A stretch of 64,000 bases of DNA from Paenibacillus sp. N3.4 (GTDB lineage Bacteria > Bacillota > Bacilli > Paenibacillales > NBRC-103111), in the NCBI RefSeq assembly GCF_008017805.1, contig NZ_VRTT01000016.1, forward strand, positions 1-64,000, given 5' to 3'. This document shows positions 1 through 9,476 of this stretch, piece by piece (within the stretch, counting starts at the first letter, position 1; every line of letters starts with the position of its first letter). Both the position numbers and the translations under genes were made by a program. The notes under the pieces are model-generated. The model worked only from the letters and a program-made list of their open reading frames with translations. It had not been told where the DNA came from and did not search any database.

Positions 1-240
1 ACTGAAAATTCTGATCATTATACTTGAAATTTATTTGCTTATTTTTTATCCATCGTCCCGATGGATAATCCTACCTTACACAAACTTCTTGACGCTTCCA
101 GATCCGGCCCGCGTGCTCTTTTTCCAGCTTCTAAATGTGCAAATGGCCGCATTCTTCGGCCAAGTTTCCGTCTAAGTCTTTCAATGGCTCCACCAAATCA
201 TTTAAGCGTCATTATTTCATATAAAAATAATCGAAAAATG

Positions 241-274
241 AGAGTCCTCAGAAGCGATAGCTTCTGGAGACTCT
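241..274 (-). terminator. terminator-like hairpin after truncated kinase
   Basis: AGAGTC and CAGAAGC pair with GCTTCTG and GACTCT around a four-base loop. On the minus strand the stem is followed by a T-rich run, so it can end transcription of the kinase fragment at 286-1065. To its left (1-240) I recognise no gene. Confidence 0.6.
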
Positions 275-285
275 TTATTAATGTT

Positions 286-1065
286 TTATTCCTCTTTTTC
301 GGTTTTAACCGAAATGATAATCTCAACTTCAGTACCTTCTCCCGGTTCGCTCCGAGACGCCAGTTGAACAGAAGCCCCGAAATAGTGGCGGATACGCTCA
401 ATGACGTTCTTGACGCCATAGCCGCTCCCTCCGATTTTGCTGCGACTTGTTCCCGCCATGATGTCTTCAACTTGCGTGGCACGCATGCCAATCCCATTGT
501 CTTTAATCACTAAGTGGATGCTGTCACTTTCCATTGTTCCAAGTATCGTAATCGTTCCCTCGCGGTGCACGCGCCCCAGAATGCCGTGAAGAATGGCATT
601 TTCGACAATGGGCTGCAGGGTAATTTTGGGAATGAGATGACTAAGCAGCTCTTCCGGCACGTGGATTTGAAAATCAATTTTATTTTCAAAGCGGATATTT
701 TGAACTTGCACGTAGAAAGAGACATGCTGGAGCTCTTCACGCAGTGTGATAATATCCTTGCCGCTGCTTAGGCTGACTTTGTAGAAACGAGCCAGCGCTT
801 TAACGACTTTCTTGATGTCGGTGTTAAGGCCGCTGTCAGCCATCCAATTGATAAGATCGAGCGTGTTGTATAGAAAATGCGGATTGATTAGCGACTGCAA
901 AGCTTTCAATTCGGCATTTTTGACCTCTTGTCCCAAGCGGTACTTTTCTTTGTTCATCGTACTTATTTGTTCGACCATACAATTGTACGTTTGAATCAAC
1001 TCGCCACCGCATGATACTTCTACCCAGGCGCAAGCAGCTACGATCATTAATAATCTTTTCAACAA
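286..1065 (-). pseudogene. 5'-truncated YesM-type sensor histidine kinase
   Basis: This encodes the cytoplasmic half of a YesM/LytS-type histidine kinase. A short HAMP remnant is followed by the His-kinase box LINPHFLYNTLDLINW with its phospho-acceptor His, then the ATPase N-box LQPIVENAILHG and the G-box segments DNGIGM and GSGYGVKNV. The usual N-terminal membrane segment, extracellular sensor domain and second membrane segment are missing. The first 20 or so residues do not resemble a kinase, so the real homology starts near 1010-1020. There is no room upstream for the lost half, because a beta-galactosidase fragment begins at about 1112 on the other strand. I infer a deletion or recombination scar. 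The catalytic part is intact in sequence, but an unanchored fragment is unlikely to sense anything. Confidence 0.75.
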
Positions 1066-1111
1066 AGCAAACTATGAAAAAAACACAGATAATCGATAGT
1101 TTTTCGGGTGA

Positions 1112-1387
1112 TCATCATTAACATTTATAAGTAAACAAGAGGCTGGTATTTCGCGTGCCTTGCCAACAAATCTGCCCAATGAAGTGACCGTTCAAATTAG
1201 AACTGATGGTGTAAACGATTATGTATTTGTACTTAATTTTAGCCGAAAAGAACAAACGATCCTGTTGGATAATCGGGTGTATACAGATATGCTGAACGCT
1301 GACAGGGAAGAGGTCTTACAGGCGAAAGACGCTGTGCAGATCAAGCCTTATGGGGTTCGGATTCTAAAACGAAGCAAGCAAGAATAA
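1112..1387 (+). pseudogene. 3' remnant of a GH42 beta-galactosidase
   Basis: The open frame from about 1112 to the stop at 1385-1387 reads like the C-terminal beta-sandwich domain of GH42 beta-galactosidases. It has LPNEVTVQIRTDG, then YVFVLNFSRKEQTILLD, then YGVRILKR at the end. The (beta/alpha)8 catalytic domain of about 600 residues is absent, and no ribosome site precedes the possible TTG at 1160. It faces away from the truncated kinase, and the junction lies at roughly 1020-1112. I read it as a gene tail left by the same rearrangement. The GH42 identification rests on motif memory and is moderately sure. Confidence 0.6.
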
Positions 1388-1416
1388 GGAAATCAATGAG
1401 CTGCTAGAAGATGAAG

Positions 1417-1455
1417 AAGAACGCTGAGAATGTGGATGCAGCGTTCTTTTTTGTT
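1417..1455 (+). terminator. rho-independent terminator
   Basis: AAGAACGCTG pairs with CAGCGTTCTT across a 12-base loop and is followed by TTTTTTGTT. It closes the beta-galactosidase remnant and insulates the kinase gene at 1539. Confidence 0.8.
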
Positions 1456-1538
1456 ACTCTTAAAGGAAAATGTTCCCTATATCTCGAAGAAACTCTCCTA
1501 CATGATCTTAATTCAACCAAGAAATGGGGTGACACAGC

Positions 1539-3308
1539 ATGAAATCCGGCATTGCGCTTTGGTTTAATGAAATACGCAATATGCGGATTAAAGCAAAGCT
1601 CTTTCTCCTTATTACCGTTTCGATGGCAGTCAGCTCCACGATTTCCTTAGTCGGGCTGCAAATTGCCTATTCCATTTATGACCAACAAATTTACGAAAAA
1701 TCTTCACAAGTATTGAATTTATCATCAACCATGATTGAAAATGAAGTAAATAAGGTGGAACGCATGTCGTTCAGCATCATGTCGGACGAACAAATTCAGC
1801 AAAATTTAATGATTATGAATACGAGTGATTCGGACTATATTCGTATTCAATCACGGAGCAAACTTGTGGATCGGCTTGTACAATACATTAACTCGGAAAC
1901 ATACATTGTTGCAGCGGATATTACAGATGTAAATGGAAATAATTTTTCTAGCGGCAATTTGACAGCGATTTCAACAGAAAAGAAAGAACAAATTTTGAAG
2001 AACTCTGAGCAAAATGACGGCAGTTTGGCGTGGTTGTATCCAGATTCCGAAAGTAACAGTCTAATGGCCATTCGGTTAATCAAATCTTTTGATAATCTGG
2101 AGCTTAAGAAATTAGGCACGTTAGTTCTTCACGTGAATCTCGATAAGATCGTTCATCAGTATGTGCGTGAATCCGTAACCCGTGAAGGAGAGATGCTCAT
2201 CGTTTCCGGCGATCATTTGATTTATCCGCGAACGGAGAACTTGATGTCATTAATCAACAGCGTGAAGCCCCCAGATCCGGCATCCAAAGGATTTCGAATT
2301 ATTGAACAGGCAGGTGAGAAATATTTCGTCTCGCACATCCATTCTGATTATTTGGGATGGACGTATTACAATATCCTGCCTTTCCAAACGATTTTCCACA
2401 ACATTATCTTAATGAAAAATTGGATGATTGCCGCTTTCTTAATCAGTTTTTTCCTCCTTGTCGGATTCGGGATGACCGTCGCTAGGAGCATCACCAAACC
2501 TATCGAAGGATTAATTGCGAATATGCGTGGCTTGCAAATTGGTGATTTGGAAAATTCCACGATGCCCGCTGCGCCCGCCCTTTCCATGCAAATGGATGAA
2601 GTAGGTCTCTTGCAGCGAACGTATCGGATGATGATTTTGCGCATTCAAGAGTTAATTAAAGAAAACTATACGAAGCAGTTGATTATAAAAGAGACGGAGT
2701 TTCGTTCCCTGCAGGCTCAAATTAATCCTCATTTTTTGTATAACACACTTGAATCTATTAATTGGATATCGAAGATGAACGGACAGAAGCAGGTATCTCA
2801 GATGGTAGAGGCACTAGGCTTTCTGCTTCGCTCTTCTATCAGTTTAAAGCAGGATATTATCCCGCTCGGAGATGAATTACAGTTGATTCAGCATTATATT
2901 ACCATTCAAAAGGTTCGATTTGAAGAGCGTTTGAATTTTGAATTGGACCTCCCGGACGAATTAAAGAGTCAACATATTCCCAAGCTGACGCTGCAGCCGC
3001 TTTTGGAAAACGCGGTGAAATATGCAGTAGAAGTCATGTTAGAACCATGTCGCATTCGAATAACAGGTCGCGAGGTTAACGACGCTATGGAGCTGGTGGT
3101 GGAAGACAACGGGCCAGGCATCGATGAGTTATATCTGGGACAGATCCTTACAGGCGAGCGTAAATCGAAAGGTACAGGCATCGGTCTCAAAAATATAGAT
3201 GAACGTATCAAACTGTCTTTCGGCGATGAATATGGCATTCAAGTAGACAATCGAGCGGAAGGCGGGGCTCGTGTGACCATCCGCATCCCGATGACGAAAA
3301 GAGGGTAA
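1539..3308 (+). CDS. YesM-type sensor histidine kinase
   Basis: This is a 589-residue membrane sensor kinase of the YesM family, which usually pairs with a YesN-type AraC regulator and controls carbohydrate uptake. A membrane segment lies at about residues 19-40, followed by an extracellular sensor region (about 41-290), a second membrane segment at about 295-317, and a HAMP linker. The His-kinase box INPHFLYNTLESINW has its phospho-acceptor at His398, and the ATPase region shows LQPLLENAVKYA, DNGPGI and GTGIGLKNI. The start has a GGGGTG ribosome site eight bases upstream. The response-regulator gene begins seven bases after the stop, so the two are co-transcribed. The ABC importer and GH105 hydrolase downstream suggest that the signal is a plant-polysaccharide fragment; this is inferred from context. 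Confidence 0.92.
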   Translation: MKSGIALWFNEIRNMRIKAKLFLLITVSMAVSSTISLVGLQIAYSIYDQQIYEKSSQVLNLSSTMIENEVNKVERMSFSIMSDEQIQQNLMIMNTSDSDYIRIQSRSKLVDRLVQYINSETYIVAADITDVNGNNFSSGNLTAISTEKKEQILKNSEQNDGSLAWLYPDSESNSLMAIRLIKSFDNLELKKLGTLVLHVNLDKIVHQYVRESVTREGEMLIVSGDHLIYPRTENLMSLINSVKPPDPASKGFRIIEQAGEKYFVSHIHSDYLGWTYYNILPFQTIFHNIILMKNWMIAAFLISFFLLVGFGMTVARSITKPIEGLIANMRGLQIGDLENSTMPAAPALSMQMDEVGLLQRTYRMMILRIQELIKENYTKQLIIKETEFRSLQAQINPHFLYNTLESINWISKMNGQKQVSQMVEALGFLLRSSISLKQDIIPLGDELQLIQHYITIQKVRFEERLNFELDLPDELKSQHIPKLTLQPLLENAVKYAVEVMLEPCRIRITGREVNDAMELVVEDNGPGIDELYLGQILTGERKSKGTGIGLKNIDERIKLSFGDEYGIQVDNRAEGGARVTIRIPMTKRG

Positions 3309-3314
3309 TGACTG

Positions 3315-4865
3315 ATGTATAAGGTACTGCTTGTTGATGACGAAAGAATGATTCTGGAAGGCATATCTGCCATTGTTAATTGGCAGTCCGTACAAACAAG
3401 CCTGGTCGGAACTGCGCGTAATGGGATTGAGGCTTACGCCTTCGTATGCAAACATGCGCCGGACATTATTATCAGTGATATTCGAATGCCGGGGATGGAC
3501 GGACTTCAGCTTGTGGCCAAGGTGAAAGAAACGCACCCCGGCACGAGGTTCATCATGCTGTCGGGATTTGATGAATTTGAATATGCGCAAATTGCGATGC
3601 AGTATGGGGTGAAGCACTATTTGCTAAAGCCCTGCAACGAGAACAGTATCCTGAAGGCGCTGGAAGAAATCGTGGCAGAATATAGGCAAGAGGAGAGCAA
3701 GGAAGACTTTATTCAAGCGATGAGAACGAATCTTCAGAAGGTGCTGCCGCATGTGAAAGAGCAGTTTCTGAAAGAGTTCGTTACGAATAAATCATATGGC
3801 AGTCGTGACTGGGACTACTATCAGGACTTGTTCGGACTGCATGCTAGCGGCAAGCGGGTGCGTTTGCTCCTTTTTCGGCTAGAGGGGAAATTCGAATACG
3901 AGCATCTTTTTGCCGTGAAAAATATAGCGGAAGATATCCTCGATAAACCGCTTTTAAGTTCAACGATTGCTGAACAAGTATTGATTGTAATCGAGGATCA
4001 CGGCAGTATGGAGCGATTCCAAGAGCAAATTAAAGAAATAAGGCGTATTTTTACGCTTTATTACAAAATCGATACAACGGTCGCGCTAAGTGAAGTAGGA
4101 GAAATTGTAGAAGCAAGACGCCTGTATGTGCAGGCGCAGGATTGCTTGAGTCACCGCTTCTATTTGGGAGAAGGGGGACTTATCACGTTGCGTGATATCC
4201 TTGACGCGAGCTCCGTAAGTAAGGTCGAATTCGTCTATGACGAAGATCGAATTTTATTGCCGATTCGAGCAGGCAACTGGGAGGAAGCGGAAGCGGGCAT
4301 CGATGCATTTCACCATGAGCTGGCGAATTCAAGACTGGATGTTCAGACGACGAAATCTTATGTGCTGCAATTGTACATTTCGATGACTCGGCTATGTACG
4401 GAACAGCAAATGAAAGTATACATGGGACGAATTGGACACATTACTCAGATGGAAACCTTGCAGGCCAACATTGAGCTGCTCAAAGATATGGCTCACGGAA
4501 TCGCGAAACTGAACTTCGAACAGCATAAAACGAAGCATTCGCAAGTCGTGCAGAAGGTTATGGATATTGTCATTCAAGAGATAGGTAATGCAGAGCTCTC
4601 CCTGAATTGGGTTGCTCACCGGATGCTTTATATGAACCCGGATTATTTGGGTAAGTTGTTTAAGAAAGAAACGGGGGAGCGCTTTTCCAATTATGTGGTC
4701 ACGGTCCGAATTATGAAGGCGATGGAGCTAATTAAAAATCAGGACGACATCAAAATGTTCGAGCTGGCGGAGCAGCTCGGCTTTGGCGATAATCCGCAAT
4801 ATTTTTCGCAAGTGTTTAAAAAGATTGCGGGATGCGCGCCTTCCGAGTATAAAAAGATGAGCTAG
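3315..4865 (+). CDS. YesN-type response regulator, AraC family
   Basis: This is a 516-residue regulator. The N-terminal receiver domain has the acidic pair at VLLVDDER, the phospho-acceptor Asp55 in IIISDIRMPGMDG and the conserved Lys105 in YLLKPC. A long linker of about 270 residues follows. The C-terminal AraC/XylS double helix-turn-helix includes LSLNWVAHRMLYMNPDYLGKLFKKETGERFSNYV and ends in YFSQVFKKIAGCAPSEYKK. The length and domain order are normal for the YesN group. It is the cognate partner of the kinase directly upstream and probably activates the importer operon that starts at 4984. The 118-base gap before that operon is the likely place for its binding site, but I found no clear repeat there. 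Confidence 0.92.
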   Translation: MYKVLLVDDERMILEGISAIVNWQSVQTSLVGTARNGIEAYAFVCKHAPDIIISDIRMPGMDGLQLVAKVKETHPGTRFIMLSGFDEFEYAQIAMQYGVKHYLLKPCNENSILKALEEIVAEYRQEESKEDFIQAMRTNLQKVLPHVKEQFLKEFVTNKSYGSRDWDYYQDLFGLHASGKRVRLLLFRLEGKFEYEHLFAVKNIAEDILDKPLLSSTIAEQVLIVIEDHGSMERFQEQIKEIRRIFTLYYKIDTTVALSEVGEIVEARRLYVQAQDCLSHRFYLGEGGLITLRDILDASSVSKVEFVYDEDRILLPIRAGNWEEAEAGIDAFHHELANSRLDVQTTKSYVLQLYISMTRLCTEQQMKVYMGRIGHITQMETLQANIELLKDMAHGIAKLNFEQHKTKHSQVVQKVMDIVIQEIGNAELSLNWVAHRMLYMNPDYLGKLFKKETGERFSNYVVTVRIMKAMELIKNQDDIKMFELAEQLGFGDNPQYFSQVFKKIAGCAPSEYKKMS

Positions 4866-4983
4866 TCGAACATGTTTCACTGTTTTTTGAACATTTATCG
4901 CGGTTAATTAGATTCATCTTTGACCTCGATAAGGTGATAATAAGAACTGTGGAGCACAAGTGACTCATGGGGAGGACACTGCT

Positions 4984-6312
4984 ATGAAACACAATCCATT
5001 GCCACCCCTGCTCCTAGCGGTACTGTTGTTGACTACGGTCGGCTGCAGCACCGATAAGCAATCAGTGAATGGGGGAACAGGGACATCAGGATCGATAGAG
5101 GTAGGGAAAAACGAGAATAAGCGCGACGTTAAGCTTCGTATTGCTTGGTGGGGCGGTCAAGCCAGACACGATTACACTTTGAAGCTCATTGAGCTGTATG
5201 AGCAGAAGAATCCTGGCGTGAAGATCGACGCCGAATATGCAGGCTTCGATGATTATTGGAAAAAGCTGGCTCCGCAAGCTGCGGCTAACCAGCTTCCGGA
5301 TATTATCCAGATGGACATATCTTATATAGCCCAGTATGGAACGAAAGAGCAATTGGAAGATTTAACGGAGCTGGCGAATAACGGTGTTCTCGATGTGAGC
5401 TCAGCTGCACCGGAAACGGTTCGCACAGGACAGGTTGGAAACAAGCTATACGGTATCCCACTTGGGATTAATGCGATGGGAGCTACATTTGACGCCCAAA
5501 TGCTGAAAGAAGCGGGCATAGCCTCCATCCCGGACAACTGGACGTGGACAGATTTGGAGCAAATTTCCAAGCGGATGAAGTCACATGGGAAAGTGCTGGA
5601 TCATATGCGTTTTGATCAGTTTTTTCCTTATTATCTGCGAACACAGGGACAGCATTATTTCAGCTTGGATGGTACAAGTCTTGGATACACCGATTCTCAC
5701 TACTTTGTTGATTACTTTACGATGTATAAAAAGTGGTACGACGCCGGCTATATGCATGGTTGGGATAAACAAGCCTTGTCCAAACTGACACCGGAAGAGA
5801 ATCCCGTTGCAGTTGGCGATGGATTCATGACGATGGCATGGTCCAATCAATTCATCACGCTCGAGCAGGCTGCCAATAAGTCGCTTGAAATCGTAGGTTT
5901 ACCTGGACCTCATGCCCAAAAGGGGCTCTACTTAAAGCCGACGATGCTGTTTTCCATTCCAAAAAGTTCGAAGATGAAGGTGGAAGCAGCTAAATTCATA
6001 TCCTGGTTTGTTAATGATTTGGATGCCAATAAGTTAATTAAAGGGGATCGCGGAATTCCAATCTCTGCGAAGATCAAGCAAGGTTTGAAGCCAACTCTGA
6101 CCGTAGAAGATCAGAAGGTATACGACTACGTCGAATGGGCCGAGCGTAACAGCAGCATGATGGAGCCGCCAGATCCGCCGGGAGCTGTTGAGGTTAGCAA
6201 AATGCTGCGGGATATGCAGGAGCAAATTTTGTTTAGAAAGCTGTCGGTGGAAGCAGCAGCTGATAAATTCATGAATGAGGCAAACACGATTCTCGCCAAG
6301 AATAAGAAATAG
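4984..6312 (+). CDS. sugar ABC transporter substrate-binding lipoprotein
   Basis: This is an extracellular solute-binding protein of family 1 (442 residues). The start at 4984 follows a GGGGAGG ribosome site. It opens with a lipoprotein signal, MKHNPLPPLLLAVLLLTTVGC, and Cys22 would be lipidated after signal peptidase II cleavage. The mature domain starts with the typical LRIAWWGGQARHDYTLKLIELY strand-helix. It continues with LPDIIQMDISY, then GIPLGINAMGATFDAQMLKEAGI, as in binding proteins for oligosaccharides. With the two downstream permeases it forms a CUT1-type importer. No ATPase gene is nearby, so a shared MsmX-like ATPase elsewhere would have to power it, as is usual in this group. 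The GH105 neighbour suggests unsaturated rhamnogalacturonan oligomers as ligand. Confidence 0.9.
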   Translation: MKHNPLPPLLLAVLLLTTVGCSTDKQSVNGGTGTSGSIEVGKNENKRDVKLRIAWWGGQARHDYTLKLIELYEQKNPGVKIDAEYAGFDDYWKKLAPQAAANQLPDIIQMDISYIAQYGTKEQLEDLTELANNGVLDVSSAAPETVRTGQVGNKLYGIPLGINAMGATFDAQMLKEAGIASIPDNWTWTDLEQISKRMKSHGKVLDHMRFDQFFPYYLRTQGQHYFSLDGTSLGYTDSHYFVDYFTMYKKWYDAGYMHGWDKQALSKLTPEENPVAVGDGFMTMAWSNQFITLEQAANKSLEIVGLPGPHAQKGLYLKPTMLFSIPKSSKMKVEAAKFISWFVNDLDANKLIKGDRGIPISAKIKQGLKPTLTVEDQKVYDYVEWAERNSSMMEPPDPPGAVEVSKMLRDMQEQILFRKLSVEAAADKFMNEANTILAKNKK

Positions 6313-6332
6313 AACGTTCTTGTATGCGCAAC

Positions 6333-6352
6333 GGGCGGCATCTCTGCCGCCC
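6333..6352 (+). other. stem-loop between binding-protein and permease genes
   Basis: GGGCGGCA and TGCCGCCC form a perfect eight-base stem around TCTC. No T run follows. Such hairpins after binding-protein genes often protect the upstream message or reduce read-through, giving more binding protein than permease; that role is inferred here. Confidence 0.6.
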
Positions 6353-6395
6353 AACTCAAATAAACAGAAATTGACGAACGTGAGGGAGTGGAATT

Positions 6396-7282
6396 ATGAA
6401 ACTACGTGAAAATGATCACATAGTCGGTTATGTGTTTATATCGCCTTTTATTTTGGGTTTTTTGATCTTCACGCTGTTTCCGATATTTTCATCGCTTTAC
6501 TTTTCTTTTACCGATTATGATTTGCTATCGGCACCGAAATGGGTGGGCCTTGCCAACTATCAGAAAATGTTCACAGATGATGATAAAATAATGGATTCTA
6601 TTCGCGTCACCTTAACGTATGTGCTGACCTCCGTACCCTTGCGACTCATCATTGCATTGTTTGTCGCTATACTGCTCAATCGCGCGGCAAAAGGGATCGG
6701 CTTATATCGAGCCACCTATTATTTACCTTCTTTGATCGGCGGCAGTGTGGCTGTATCTATTATGTGGCGTCAAATTTTCGGTGATAAAGGCCTTGTCAAT
6801 TCGCTCCTAGGTTCGATCGGTATTCATACGGATATCTCCTGGATCGGATATCCGGCAACGGCATTAGGCACCTTAGTCTTGCTATCGGTTTGGCAATTTG
6901 GTTCCTCCATGCTTATATTTCTTGCCGGACTTAAAAATATTCCGGGCACTTATTACGAAGCGGCCAGTGTAGATGGCGCAGGACCCGTCCGCAAATTTTT
7001 TAATATCACACTGCCATTGTTAAGCCCTATCATTCTATTCAATTTGATTCTGCAAACGATTTCAGGATTTCTTACCTTTACGCCTGCTTATGTAATTTCC
7101 AATGGAGAAGGCGCCCGCTGAACAATACGCTGTTGTACTCCTTGTATTTGTTCCACCGTGCCTTTGTATTTTTTGAAATGGGTTATGCCTCAGCGATGGC
7201 TTGGTTTATGTTGATCTTGATCGGAATCATTACCTTGGTTATTTTCAAAACATCTAAATATTGGGTTCATTATGAAAGCTAG
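6396..7282 (+). CDS. sugar ABC permease, UgpA/MsmF type (frame break)
   Basis: This is the first inner-membrane subunit of the importer. It starts [17 protein letters not shown] and carries the EAA loop that contacts the ATPase at [17 protein letters not shown]. The frame breaks near 7108-7118, after ...AYVISNGEG. The rest continues one frame over as [17 protein letters not shown] to a stop at 7280-7282, just before the ribosome site of the next gene. With one base restored the product is 295 residues, normal for the family, with six predicted membrane helices. Since the downstream permease and hydrolase look intact, a single missing base in the sequence is more likely than a real mutation. 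Confidence 0.85.
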
Positions 7283-7293
7283 GGGGAACCGAC

Positions 7294-8139
7294 ATGGTCT
7301 TACGAGTGAAAAATGTGAAATCGATGCTGTACCATCTGATTGTATGTATCATTGCGGTGGCAGCGATTTATCCGATTCTATGGTTAGTCGCCAGCTCTCT
7401 GAAGCCCAACGATGAAATTTATACGACAGCCAGCAGTTTGATTCCAAGCCGTTTGGAATGGGGCAATTATGTATCGGGTTGGAAGGGCTTTGCGGGAATT
7501 ACATTTACGACTTTTATGAAGAATTCGTTCATTATCGTCATTCTTTCAACGATTGGGGCCGTCGTATCCTCAGCTCTAGTTGGCTATGGATTTGCTCGAA
7601 TTCGCTTCGCCGGAAGCAAATTTTGGTTTGCCGCTGTGATGGTCACGCTGCTCCTGCCGCAAGATGTAACGATTATTTCGCAATACGTTTTATTCGCCAA
7701 AATAGGCTGGTTGTCCAGTTTTAAACCTATCATTGTGCCGCAATTTTTCGGCGTTCCTTTCTTTATTTTCTTGATCATGCAATTTATTCGCACCATTCCG
7801 CCAGAGCTGGATGAGGCGGCCAAGATGGATGGGTGCAGCAAGTACAGTATTTTCTATAAAATTATCGTACCGTTAATTGTCCCTGCACTTGTCACTTCAG
7901 CTATTTTTTCTTTCTATTGGAGATGGGATGATTTCTACACCCCGCTGCTTTATTTAAACAATCCGAAACTATATCCGGTTTCCTTAGCCTTGAAGCTTTT
8001 CTTGGATAATGAATCACTAAATAACTGGGGAGGGATGTTCGCGATGTCAACATTATCCTTAGTTCCGATCTTCATCGTCTTCATTATTTTTCAAAAATAC
8101 ATCGTGGATGGGATTTCGACAAGTGGCTTGAAAGGATAA
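7294..8139 (+). CDS. sugar ABC permease, UgpE/MsmG type
   Basis: This is the second permease subunit (281 residues, six membrane helices). It begins with a membrane helix, [20 protein letters not shown], and has the EAA loop [20 protein letters not shown] near residue 170. An AGGGGGAA ribosome site precedes the ATG, eleven bases after the first permease ends. It would pair with the product of 6396-7282 to form the channel of the CUT1-type importer. Confidence 0.9.
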   Translation: MVLRVKNVKSMLYHLIVCIIAVAAIYPILWLVASSLKPNDEIYTTASSLIPSRLEWGNYVSGWKGFAGITFTTFMKNSFIIVILSTIGAVVSSALVGYGFARIRFAGSKFWFAAVMVTLLLPQDVTIISQYVLFAKIGWLSSFKPIIVPQFFGVPFFIFLIMQFIRTIPPELDEAAKMDGCSKYSIFYKIIVPLIVPALVTSAIFSFYWRWDDFYTPLLYLNNPKLYPVSLALKLFLDNESLNNWGGMFAMSTLSLVPIFIVFIIFQKYIVDGISTSGLKG

Positions 8140-8149
8140 GAGGACTGAT

Positions 8150-9220
8150 ATGTCTGCTACAACAAATGAACCAATGCCAGGAGGAATCGAAGAGATGCCA
8201 GCACTGCAATTTGATCCAGATGAGATTCGCAAAGTGATTGATCGCGTTGTTCACAGAACGTTCCGCATGGATTTTAATTGGGATTGGCCGGGCGGCGTAG
8301 CCTTTTATGGCGTAACGGAAGCTTATGAAGCAACGGGGAATGAGACCTACATGGAGCTGCTCAAAGAGTGGGTAGACGAAAAGTTGGAGGATGGTTTACC
8401 CAAACTATCTGTAAACGGAATATCCATCGGTCATTCACTGCTAACTTTATACAAGGTTACGGGGGAGGAACGCTATATTGAAATCGCCACACAAATGGCC
8501 GAGTTTTTAAAACATGATGCGGAGCGATTTGCAGAAGGAGTTTTCCAGCACACCGTTAACTCTGAAGCGTACAACTTTCCCCAGCAAGCTTGGGTTGATA
8601 CGATGTTCATGGCGGGTTATTTCCTAGTGCGCATCGGCTCTTTGTTAGGGCGTGAAGATTATTTCGAGGACGGCTTGAAGCAGTATCATGGGCACGAGAA
8701 CTATTTGCAGGACCCGACAACAAATTTGTACTATCACGGCTGGGATCATCTGGCGCAAAATCATATGTCGGGCATGTTCTGGGCCCGTGGCAATGCGTGG
8801 GCGGCGATCACGATGTCTCGTGCGCTTACCCTTGTGCACGTTACGCATCCATCATTTATGATACTTGAAGGCTCGCTGCGCGATCAATTGAGTTCGCTAG
8901 TTCGCTTACAGGACGAAAGTGGACTGTGGCACACGGTGTTAACGGATAAATCCTCCTATTTGGAAACATCCGGCTCCGCGGGTATTTCGGCTGCCTTGAT
9001 CAGCTCAGGTTCGCTCTATAACAAATATACGAATAAATCGATCAAAGGCATTCTCTCACGGATAACAGAAGATGGAACCATTACGCAGGTTTCCGCGGGA
9101 ACCGCGGTTATGCGAGATATCGATGGCTATAGAGGGGTTCCTTACAAACGTATTCAGGGGTGGGGGCAAGGGTTAGGACTCACATTTTTGGCCTCCCTGC
9201 TGAACCGCAGAGATTGGTAA
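8150..9220 (+). CDS. GH105 unsaturated glycuronyl hydrolase (YteR/YesR-like)
   Basis: This is a 356-residue cytoplasmic enzyme of glycoside hydrolase family 105. These enzymes hydrate and remove the unsaturated galacturonyl residue that pectate or rhamnogalacturonan lyases leave on oligomers. The (alpha/alpha)6 barrel is seen from the repeated helices with Trp- and Gly-rich loops: FNWDWPGGVAFYGVTEAYEA, the catalytic AWVDTMFMAGY with Asp150, then HMSGMFWARGNAWAAI. No signal peptide is present, which fits action on imported oligomers. It starts ten bases after the second permease and ends the operon. Exact substrate (rhamnogalacturonyl or another glycuronyl unit) cannot be told from sequence. 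Confidence 0.88.
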   Translation: MSATTNEPMPGGIEEMPALQFDPDEIRKVIDRVVHRTFRMDFNWDWPGGVAFYGVTEAYEATGNETYMELLKEWVDEKLEDGLPKLSVNGISIGHSLLTLYKVTGEERYIEIATQMAEFLKHDAERFAEGVFQHTVNSEAYNFPQQAWVDTMFMAGYFLVRIGSLLGREDYFEDGLKQYHGHENYLQDPTTNLYYHGWDHLAQNHMSGMFWARGNAWAAITMSRALTLVHVTHPSFMILEGSLRDQLSSLVRLQDESGLWHTVLTDKSSYLETSGSAGISAALISSGSLYNKYTNKSIKGILSRITEDGTITQVSAGTAVMRDIDGYRGVPYKRIQGWGQGLGLTFLASLLNRRDW

Positions 9221-9344
9221 GCAATCAGATATGTGAACCAAATGGCGATGGGCGGAAGATAATAGGCACTTTCAGGAGCGTGGCAGAGTTGCCATTGTGC
9301 GGGCCCCCAGCGCAAATTTCGTTGATAGTCAGAGGCAAATAAAG

Positions 9345-9393
9345 AACCAGGCAGAACAAGTCGCCAGCCAGACTTGGATCTTCCTGGTTTTTT
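9345..9393 (+). terminator. terminator of the sugar-importer operon
   Basis: AACCAGG pairs with CCTGGTT, followed by a run of T. The loop is long (about 30 bases), so it is weaker than most in this window. Confidence 0.55.
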
Positions 9394-9476
9394 GGCAATA
9401 GAATCGTACTTGAAGTAGTCTGGGGTATGCGATAGTATGAGGAACAGAGTATTTTTCGCAGAAAGGAATGCATACC

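Noticed and set aside
61..513. Plus-strand frame of 150 codons at the left edge
   Set aside because: It overlaps the kinase fragment on the other strand, lacks a ribosome site and has no recognisable domain.
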